Of a stretch of DNA of 11,993 nt, positions 1-4,831 are shown piece by piece. This DNA is from Verrucomicrobiota bacterium. GTDB lineage: Bacteria > Verrucomicrobiota > Verrucomicrobiia > Chthoniobacterales > Xiphinematobacteraceae. Each line of letters begins with the position of its first letter. Position 1 is the stretch's first letter. The stretch lies in NCBI GenBank assembly GCA_003176035.1, contig PSRL01000004.1:1-11993 (forward strand), written 5' to 3'. The notes under the pieces were generated by a model. The model saw only the letters and a list, made by a program, of their open reading frames with translations. It made no database searches and was not told the DNA's origin. Both the position numbers and the translations under genes were made by a program.

Positions 1-240
1 AAATTTCGTTACCAAATTGCCTCCGGACATTGATGCTTTCTAGCCAAAAGGACTTTTTCAGGGACGACTAAGTATCCTCAAAAAATGTTCGCTGGGATTG
101 GTTTTTTTGGAAAGCCGATTGAAGTCAATTGTATCTGATTGGTGTCACAAATTCTACCCTCCTGCGGTGATTCCTGAGGTCTGAGAGATTTTACCCAAGA
201 CCTTGATTGGGGTTAAACACGCTTTTTCAGATACGGAGTG
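1..240. other. Left-edge region with no supported gene
   Basis: No open frame of useful length lies here. The three forward frames entering from the left edge close at 33, 43 and 71, so the last few codons of a rightward gene could be present, but they are too short to identify. A CTGAGA motif near 181 followed by ACCC and a TTGATT stretch faintly recalls a thiamine-pyrophosphate riboswitch, but the P4 pairing is missing and no rightward gene follows. No terminator hairpin with a T-tract was found for the leftward gene ending at 241. Confidence 0.5.
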
Positions 241-1074
241 TTAAATTGGACTTTCTCCGGGAACAATGCGGCGGCGATGTTTATTTGTACTCAGCTCAGG
301 AAATTCCCTAAATGAGATACGCGGTGACTCTTTTGGCTCATCTTGATGGATCTGCAAATTCCCTACATAGCGACCATTTTTCGCGACGTCAATTGCGCGA
401 GCCCATGCCGGCCCCTCCAAAAAACCTTTTTTTCGGATTCGAATGGGACCGCGACATAAAATTGCGGAAGCCAACTGTCCGTAAACAATCAATTCCTCTG
501 TGCAGATAGGGAAATGAAAATATAAATCAGCATCTCGCTCGATGAGCACGCATTTTGCTATAAGCTGGGCTCGATAACGGCCTTTGCCAGAGAGCCGTAT
601 GGTTTGCTCGCATAGCAGGATACCAGAAAGCTTACCTTTAATTGCGGCGGAGCCACAGACGGAAAGCCCCCCTGCCAGATAGCCGGTGGGAGAGATGGTC
701 AGTTGTCCTCGCGTGTCGATCTCTTGAGAAGTCGAATGAGTAATCGAGACATTCGTGAGGCTGATAGCCGTGTTGCATTGGACGCAAAGTGTGGTTTTGG
801 CATAGGCTGAGACCCGTTGATGTTGTCCACATCGATAACAGACGAGGTTTCGGTTGAGAATGGTTCTTTTACTTTGTATTGGTACCAAGGATACGGTTTT
901 GGCATTTCGTACTGAATAATACCGGCTACAACCGCGGCAAAACGTGGATATAAATTGGCTGGGTTCCGCTTGCGTATGCCCACAATGCGGACAGGTGGCT
1001 TGCCTGGCGTTTATCCCTGCCATATGGAAAAGGGGGGAACACCGATTTTTTGCTCGCGACACCGCAGAGGGCAC
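241..1074 (-). CDS. Zinc-ribbon bactofilin (polymer-forming cytoskeletal protein)
   Basis: A 277-residue protein with two tandem four-cysteine zinc ribbons followed by a bactofilin-like beta-helix. The first ribbon uses C28/C31 (CPHC) and C46/C49 (CRGC). The second uses C79/C82 (CYRC) and C97/C100 (CVQC). Residues about 109-225 show the short Gly/Val/Ile-rich repeats of bactofilins (DUF583), which polymerise without nucleotide into filaments, usually at the membrane or in envelope-shaping scaffolds. The tail is basic and Pro/Arg-containing. It lies 184 bp downstream of a second bactofilin on the same strand, so the two may co-assemble. The longest frame starts at a GTG (1072-1074) without an SD. 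An ATG at 1021-1023, ten residues before the first ribbon, is an equally good start. Zinc binding and partnership are inferred from motif and context. Confidence 0.8.
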   Translation of the reverse strand: MPSAVSRAKNRCSPLFHMAGINARQATCPHCGHTQAEPSQFISTFCRGCSRYYSVRNAKTVSLVPIQSKRTILNRNLVCYRCGQHQRVSAYAKTTLCVQCNTAISLTNVSITHSTSQEIDTRGQLTISPTGYLAGGLSVCGSAAIKGKLSGILLCEQTIRLSGKGRYRAQLIAKCVLIERDADLYFHFPICTEELIVYGQLASAILCRGPIRIRKKGFLEGPAWARAIDVAKNGRYVGNLQIHQDEPKESPRISFREFPELSTNKHRRRIVPGESPI

Positions 1075-1122
1075 GCTGAAGACCCATTCAAATCTTGTTC
1101 ATACATGAGCGCTGAGATTTTT

Positions 1123-1135
1123 TTCGTCAGACGAA
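1123..1135. other. Small palindrome between the two bactofilin genes
   Basis: TTCGT and ACGAA form a 5-bp stem around a CAG loop in the 184-bp gap upstream of the zinc-ribbon bactofilin. The homopolymer run (T on the top strand) precedes the hairpin, so in neither direction is it a standard rho-independent terminator. TCAGAC is directly repeated at about 1127 and 1140, which could equally suggest a protein-binding site. No convincing promoter was found in the gap, so the two bactofilins may be cotranscribed. Confidence 0.25.
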
Positions 1136-1258
1136 GCTTCAGACAACGGCAATATTAATGGTATGCGTGACTGAGATAAAGGCTGGGAAAAAATTCGCTG
1201 CACTATACGCCCCTGCAGTGCCCAATATGTGGACAGGCTCTTCACATGTGAGTTAGCG

Positions 1259-1735
1259 TTATGCTACAGTTGGCGATGGATTACTGGCCTTGCGAACCGG
1301 TTCTGCGGGGACGGCTGCTGGGTGATGATTACTGTTACGCGGCTGGGGCTCAGAGAATTTTCCGACTTTCCCCGGGCTGACTTCCGACTTTCCCACAAAA
1401 CAGGCTCCGTCTTCGATGACGATGCGCTGTGCCTTGAGATCCCCTTCAAGCTGTGCGGACGATTTGAGCTCGCACTTTTCGGAGGCCGTCACATTGCCCA
1501 ACACTTTGCCACAGATGGTAAGTTCCTTCACTTTAACTTCCCCATTGATATTCGCCGAGTTTCCCACAGTAAGAACTCCGTTAGGAGAGACAATCTCTCC
1601 CTTAATTGTTCCGTCAAAAATACACTCACCTTCAAATCGAAGCGTGCCCTCAATATTAACATCGCGAGTGAGTACATTCTTGGAGGCATTGGGAGACGCT
1701 GAGGGCATGGCGGAGATCAGGTTATTAAGATTCAT
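1259..1735 (-). CDS. Bactofilin (polymer-forming cytoskeletal protein)
   Basis: A 158-residue protein of classical bactofilin size. A short flexible N-terminus (1-21) precedes a compact beta-helix domain (about 22-118) with the regular repeats of the family: NIEGTLRFEGE, DGTIKGEI, ANINGEVKV, GKVLGNVTA and AQLEGDLKA. A Pro/Ser/Asn-rich disordered tail follows (about 119-158). Bactofilins assemble spontaneously into filaments and often act with peptidoglycan enzymes or polar complexes. No such partner gene is in this window. The ATG at 1733-1735 has an AAGGAAAAG purine run about 10-14 nt upstream, which supports this start. It follows the flavoprotein gene by 49 bp and precedes the zinc-ribbon bactofilin, forming a pair of related scaffolding genes. 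The family call is firm; the cellular role is not. Confidence 0.9.
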   Translation of the reverse strand: MNLNNLISAMPSASPNASKNVLTRDVNIEGTLRFEGECIFDGTIKGEIVSPNGVLTVGNSANINGEVKVKELTICGKVLGNVTASEKCELKSSAQLEGDLKAQRIVIEDGACFVGKSEVSPGKVGKFSEPQPRNSNHHPAAVPAEPVRKASNPSPTVA

Positions 1736-1750
1736 GCTGTTACTTTTCCT

Positions 1751-1779
1751 TAGCTTAACCGACTTATAATTTGTGTCAA
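1751..1779 (-). promoter_or_regulatory. Possible promoter for the short bactofilin
   Basis: A perfect TTGACA lies on the minus strand at 1779-1774, just after the upstream flavoprotein stop codon. At a 16-nt spacing it is followed by TAAGCT, a weak -10 match (3 of 6). Only the -35 is convincing, so the call is tentative. If real, the bactofilin pair can be transcribed independently of the flavoprotein. Confidence 0.3.
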
Positions 1780-1780
1780 T

Positions 1781-3178
1781 TCAACTTGCGAGTTCTTCGG
1801 CAGGGTAACTCCAAATTTCGCTTAAGGTGGGATGATAGTGGGGAATAGACGCTAACTGAGTGGCCGTTGCGCGGAAATACAGGGCCACCGCAATTTCGTG
1901 GATCAGGTCCGAAGCATGCGGTCCCACCACGGCCCCACCTAAAATTTCTTTCGTATCGGGCGATGCCAGCAGTTTTACAAATCCGACAGTTTCTCCCATC
2001 ACCAGGGATTTTCCGTGGTCGTTAAAATAATGCCGAGATGAGATGAAAGGAATCCCCCGCTGGCGGGCTTCTTGCTCAGAGAGACCGACAAAGGCGGCTT
2101 CCGGTTCTGTAAAAACCACGTACAAAAGAATCCGGTAATCCATGGTTTCCATGGACGAGCTTGCCCCGGCTAAGAATCGACTGGCATTGCGGGCCGCAAT
2201 TTCGCCTTGCTGGATTGCGATGTGCACAATTTCGTAAGGCCCCGCGGCGTCCCCAGCCGCGAAAATATGAGGAACCGAAGTCTGCTGAGTGGAAGCGGTC
2301 TGAATCTTACCATTTTGACATTCAACGCCGACTTTGTCTAACCCAAGTCCGCCTATCGCTGGTTCTCTTCCTAAAGCATTGAAAACTTCGGCTGCTTTTT
2401 CCTGGAGTACCTTTCCGTCCTTCTTGAAACTGACTATTTTGGAACCATCCGATTCCACGCGAATCTCGAGGAGTTCCGTATCTACGTATGTGCGAATCCC
2501 ACGTTCCTCACCACTTCGTTGGATTGTATCGGCGATGTCGTAATCGGAACCTGTGAGGAAATGCTTCCCGCGTTGAATAATAACGACTTTGGTTCCCAGT
2601 GCTTCCAGATAGTGGGCAAGCTCAAGGGCGACAGGACCGGCCCCCAGTACCAAGAGAGAAGCGGGCGGCTGCTCTAAATTGAGCAAATCATCGCTTGTGA
2701 GGCTTTTAGCTTCAGCGAGACCGGGGATCGAGGGTTGGCGGATCACGGATCCGGTGGCGATTAAAAAGGTCGACGCCGTGATTTTTTCAGTATTTCCATT
2801 CAAAAATTCCACTGAGACAGTATGAGGGTCCAAAAAGGTGGCTGTGCCTCGTAGCAGCTCAAATCCACCGGTTTCCAGCTGTTCTCGCCGGTAATCAGCA
2901 AATTCTTTGATCAATCGTTGCTTGCGAGCTATAATCTCCGGCCCGGACCAGGCAATTTTCTCCGCACGTAGGCCGAACTCCTTCGCTCGGCGCAATGTCC
3001 GATAACGCTGAGCCGTTTCGATCAGAGTTTTGCTAGGCATACATCCCCGAAGAATACAGAGACCAGCCACTTCCTGTCCCCCCTCTATCACTGCGGTGCG
3101 CAGGCCTGAGTGAGTGGCGGTCCTTGCCGCCGCATATCCCGCGCTTCCACCCCCTATTATGACAAAATCGTAGTTCAC
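1781..3178 (-). CDS. Dihydrolipoamide dehydrogenase-like flavoprotein disulfide reductase
   Basis: A 465-residue class I pyridine nucleotide-disulfide oxidoreductase. The FAD-binding GGGSAG is at 9-14. The redox-active pair C41/C46 sits in GLCILRGCMPSK, spaced CX4C as in the family. A second Rossmann motif, GAGPVALELA, is at 179-188. The second FAD motif, AAGDAAG, is at 307-313. The C-terminal interface domain carries the catalytic dyad H449/E454 in HYHPTLSE. Length is normal. It lacks the N-terminal metal domain and C-terminal CC pair of mercuric reductase, and no pyruvate or 2-oxoglutarate dehydrogenase genes are near, so it need not be an E3 subunit. After the second Rossmann beta strand the residues are QRGK rather than an acidic residue, which hints at NADPH use (inference). 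The start is GTG at 3176-3178, without an SD; an in-frame TAA lies just upstream, so no earlier start is possible. Confidence 0.88.
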   Translation of the reverse strand: MNYDFVIIGGGSAGYAAARTATHSGLRTAVIEGGQEVAGLCILRGCMPSKTLIETAQRYRTLRRAKEFGLRAEKIAWSGPEIIARKQRLIKEFADYRREQLETGGFELLRGTATFLDPHTVSVEFLNGNTEKITASTFLIATGSVIRQPSIPGLAEAKSLTSDDLLNLEQPPASLLVLGAGPVALELAHYLEALGTKVVIIQRGKHFLTGSDYDIADTIQRSGEERGIRTYVDTELLEIRVESDGSKIVSFKKDGKVLQEKAAEVFNALGREPAIGGLGLDKVGVECQNGKIQTASTQQTSVPHIFAAGDAAGPYEIVHIAIQQGEIAARNASRFLAGASSSMETMDYRILLYVVFTEPEAAFVGLSEQEARQRGIPFISSRHYFNDHGKSLVMGETVGFVKLLASPDTKEILGGAVVGPHASDLIHEIAVALYFRATATQLASIPHYHPTLSEIWSYPAEELAS

Positions 3179-3230
3179 TAATTATGGTGTTTCTGAGAGC
3201 GTTTATGACCTCACTTGATGCAGGTTGCAA

Positions 3231-3254
3231 GCCAGCTGCTGCTGGCTCTTTTTT
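3231..3254 (+). terminator. Rho-independent terminator, top strand
   Basis: GCCAGC (3231-3236) pairs with GCTGGC (3241-3246) around a TGCT loop, and the stem is followed by TCTTTTTT. This is a textbook intrinsic terminator for rightward transcription. No rightward gene lies upstream, since the flavoprotein reads leftwards here. It would therefore end an antisense or unannotated short transcript, or simply be a stem-loop about 50 nt upstream of the flavoprotein start. Confidence 0.55.
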
Positions 3255-3350
3255 GAAGTCTTCTCCCAACACCTCGGACGACCGACGCAAGAAGCAATTA
3301 TGACATAGGATTAGTAGCGAGGAGGGGGCATGGTATCCTCATCTGATACG

Positions 3351-3465
3351 TTTTAGAACCTGATACCCCTTCCAAACTTATTCACAGTATCGGCAGTTTT
3401 ACGGATTTGTGATACCTTTCTGCCGTCCCTATGCATAATTACGGAAGTGGTATCAGGTTCTAGAA
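3351..3465. repeat. 115-bp palindromic element with 23-bp terminal inverted repeats
   Basis: The arms 3351-3373 and 3443-3465 are inverted copies matching at 21 of 23 positions, with a perfect 14-bp core (TAGAACCTGATACC). Inside, CGGCAG (3391-3396) pairs with CTGCCG (3420-3425), so the whole unit can fold as one long hairpin. The motif TGATACC or its complement recurs at 3332-3337, 3344-3349, 3361-3367, 3410-3416 and 3449-3455. The core arms begin and end with TA, as expected for insertion at TA by IS630/mariner-type transposases, although a TA within an inverted repeat is automatically shared. There is no coding capacity. It could be a MITE, a REP-like unit, or a regulatory cruciform between two leftward genes. 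Confidence 0.6.
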
Positions 3466-3501
3466 TGGCCTTTGGAGAAATGACCGATAAGATCATCCTT
3501 C

Positions 3502-3533
3502 AAAAGAGGAGAGCCCCTAAAAGGAGGCTCTCC
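3502..3533 (-). terminator. Rho-independent terminator of the unrecognised gene
   Basis: On the minus strand GGAGAGCC (3533-3526) pairs perfectly with GGCTCTCC (3515-3508), with further pairing inside, and the stem is followed by TCTTTTG. It starts 27 bp past the stop codon of the leftward gene ending at 3560, exactly where its terminator is expected. Confidence 0.75.
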
Positions 3534-3559
3534 GGACATGTGATTCTTATGGAGAGGTC

Positions 3560-4321
3560 TTAGACTCCGCTTCTTTGCCAGTAATAAGGTCGAGGTTGAT
3601 GAGTGTTAGGGTGATTCCAGGCTCCCTGATATTGCTGTTGATAGGATGGCCCTTGTCGCTGAAGACGATACGGGCTACGCTGCCAGTTATTATAAGAGCT
3701 TCGAGAATCATTGCCTGAGGAGAAATGGCGGGAACCTTTGGATTCTCTCTCCGGCTCAGAACCTTCATTTGCCCCAGCTTTTTTCTTGAGCGAAACAAAA
3801 TCAGCTCTCGAGAGCACGGCATATTCCGCTGTGGCTCGGATTGCCTCCGGACATCCCGCTTCCTCTCGTTTTTTCAGATAATAAATATTGCCTTGCGGAA
3901 TCATCAGAGTGCCATTAGGGAGATTGTCTTTATTAATGCCGCTGGTGGGTATCAGAAAATATTTGCCATTATTCTCTTTGAAATAAGGAAGACAGCCGCG
4001 ATTGGGGTCCAGCGTAAAAAGGTCGATATCTTCCTGAATTTCTATTGGAGAAGGCTTGACTGCCGTGCTCTGTGTTTCTCTCGGAGGTCTAAATGACTTT
4101 TCAATGATTATCGGATAAATATTAGATTTTTGGGAATTAGGGTATCCTGGGTGTAGAGAAGTCGGCGTAAGACTAAATTGAGGCGGTTTGGGATGATAGA
4201 ACCCATTGCCGCCGTAATTAGGACCTGCGAAGGAAGGATGAGGGTGATAGGAATTAATATAATGTAACATAGCAAAATAACCATACGCTTGAAAGAGGAA
4301 TGGGCCAATGCACAGACCCAC
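3560..4321 (-). CDS. Unrecognised Pro/Tyr/Gln-rich protein, possibly secreted and possibly 5'-interrupted
   Basis: I do not recognise this 253-residue protein. Residues 1-18 are hydrophobic and aromatic. About 20-95 are rich in Pro, His, Tyr and Asn. A denser, folded-looking segment spans about 96-180 (LDPNRGCLPYFKENNGKYFL, then an IPTSG/IPQG region), with cysteines at 110 and 157. The tail (about 181-253) is disordered and rich in Ser, Arg, Gln, Tyr and Asn. A promoter at 4414-4443 and a strong SD at 4376-4383 lie upstream. The TTG at 4370-4372 is in frame, but TAG at 4337-4339 intervenes. Read through, the product would begin with a basic stretch and then a hydrophobic core like a signal peptide ending near GYFA. 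The annotated GTG (4319-4321) and the ATG at 4268-4270 both lack an SD. A terminator follows at 3502-3533, so the unit is monocistronic. It may be a functional gene with an unusual start or a fresh pseudogene. Confidence 0.6.
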   Translation of the reverse strand: MGLCIGPFLFQAYGYFAMLHYINSYHPHPSFAGPNYGGNGFYHPKPPQFSLTPTSLHPGYPNSQKSNIYPIIIEKSFRPPRETQSTAVKPSPIEIQEDIDLFTLDPNRGCLPYFKENNGKYFLIPTSGINKDNLPNGTLMIPQGNIYYLKKREEAGCPEAIRATAEYAVLSRADFVSLKKKAGANEGSEPERESKGSRHFSSGNDSRSSYNNWQRSPYRLQRQGPSYQQQYQGAWNHPNTHQPRPYYWQRSGV

Positions 4322-4375
4322 GAAATTTTTAATTAACTATTTTTGGTTAAGCTGCGTACGTTTAACAAACAACAG

Positions 4376-4383
4376 CCTCCTTT
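4376..4383 (-). promoter_or_regulatory. Strong ribosome binding site upstream of the unrecognised gene
   Basis: AAAGGAGG is the best SD sequence seen in the window. It is 3 nt from an in-frame TTG (4370-4372) and 7 nt from an out-of-frame TTG (4366-4368). Both resulting reading frames stop within 12 codons (TAG and TAA). The site therefore argues that translation originally began here and not at the downstream GTG, or that a short leader peptide is made. Confidence 0.6.
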
Positions 4384-4413
4384 CAGTTTGGGATGACGAT
4401 GGAGGGCTTTGCA

Positions 4414-4443
4414 AATATAAAAAATATATGTTCCTAATGTAAA
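4414..4443 (-). promoter_or_regulatory. Sigma70-type promoter for the unrecognised gene
   Basis: On the minus strand TTTACA (4443-4438, 5 of 6 to TTGACA) is followed after 18 nt by TATATT (4419-4414, 5 of 6 to TATAAT). Transcription would start near 4407, giving a short leader of about 25 nt before the strong SD at 4383-4376. It overlaps the 39-bp palindrome at 4422-4460, which covers the -35 and spacer. Confidence 0.6.
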
Positions 4444-4460
4444 ATTAGTTACATATATTT
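4422..4460. promoter_or_regulatory. 39-bp AT-rich palindrome, probable operator or cruciform
   Basis: AAATATATGT (4422-4431) and ACATATATTT (4451-4460) are perfect inverted copies. Inside them CTAAT (4434-4438) and ATTAG (4444-4448) are also perfect, leaving one 2-by-2 mismatch and a 5-nt loop. It lies in the divergent region between the leftward unrecognised gene and gyrB and covers the -35 and spacer of the leftward promoter. It could be a repressor or nucleoid-protein site. As RNA it would be a weak, AT-only hairpin, though the minus strand does run into TTTTTT after it. Confidence 0.5.
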
Positions 4461-4518
4461 GAGTTTAGAGCCCCCCTTGTTCCGGTAAATACTGCGGATT
4501 ACGGAGACAAACAAAAAA

Positions 4519-4756
4519 CGGGCAGATTGTACCCGATACAGTCCAGAGCCAAATTGCTGAGAGCGATAAAGACTCAGAGCATATTATCCTGTGGGATGGA
4601 GCCGGTTTCCATCAAAAGCCGGGCGTACATTCTTCGCCCGGTCCATCAACACCCTGTGAGGTCGCCTGGAGAGGGCTTGTGCAATTTATCCCACAATCTC
4701 AGCAGCGGCTCGAGAGAGGACGCATCGAGATAAAAAAAGATTGCTCGGGGTCCTCT
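4519..4756 (+). other. Hairpin-rich leader region upstream of gyrB
   Basis: This non-coding stretch before gyrB contains a run of potential stem-loops: CGGG/CCCG (4519-4535), CTGAG/CTCAG (4557-4577, extendable with a bulge), GATGGA/TCCATC (4595-4613), CCGGGCG/CGCCCGG (4619-4641), and AGAGGAC/GTCCTCT (4715-4756) with an inner CGAG/CTCG stem. None is followed by a T-tract on the top strand, so they are not ordinary terminators. They may form a structured 5' leader or a small RNA. I could not match them to RNase P, tmRNA, SRP RNA or a riboswitch class. No clear gyrB promoter was found. Confidence 0.35.
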
Positions 4757-4831
4757 AATTTGAAAAGAACACTGAAGCACTTTTGGGCGATCTTTCGACC
4801 CGAAAAGGTCTGATTTTTCTTTTTCCGGTTC

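Noticed and set aside
140..235. Thiamine-pyrophosphate riboswitch-like motifs (CTGAGA, ACCC, TTGATT, TTAA, GC).
   Set aside because: The P4 helix cannot form, the conserved ACCTGAT segment is altered, and no rightward gene follows; the next gene reads leftwards and ends here.
1781..3178. Mercuric reductase as identity of the flavoprotein.
   Set aside because: It has no N-terminal heavy-metal domain, no C-terminal vicinal cysteines, and no mer genes nearby.
3033..3290. An 85-codon leftward frame overlapping the 5' end of the flavoprotein gene.
   Set aside because: It lies mostly in another frame of the flavoprotein, shows no family features, and includes the stem-loop sequence as codons.
3378..3386. 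TTATTCACA, a match to the DnaA box, near an AT-rich region and gyrB, suggesting oriC.
   Set aside because: It is a single box inside a palindromic element. No cluster of boxes and no dnaA or other origin-linked gene apart from gyrB/gyrA is present.
3465..3563. A 32-codon rightward ORF starting after the palindromic element.
   Set aside because: It contains the intrinsic terminator of the opposite gene, has only a weak AGGT before its ATG, and has no recognisable features.
4527..4733. A 68-codon rightward frame ahead of gyrB.
   Set aside because: It starts with TTG, has no SD, is crossed by several hairpins, and has no recognisable sequence pattern.
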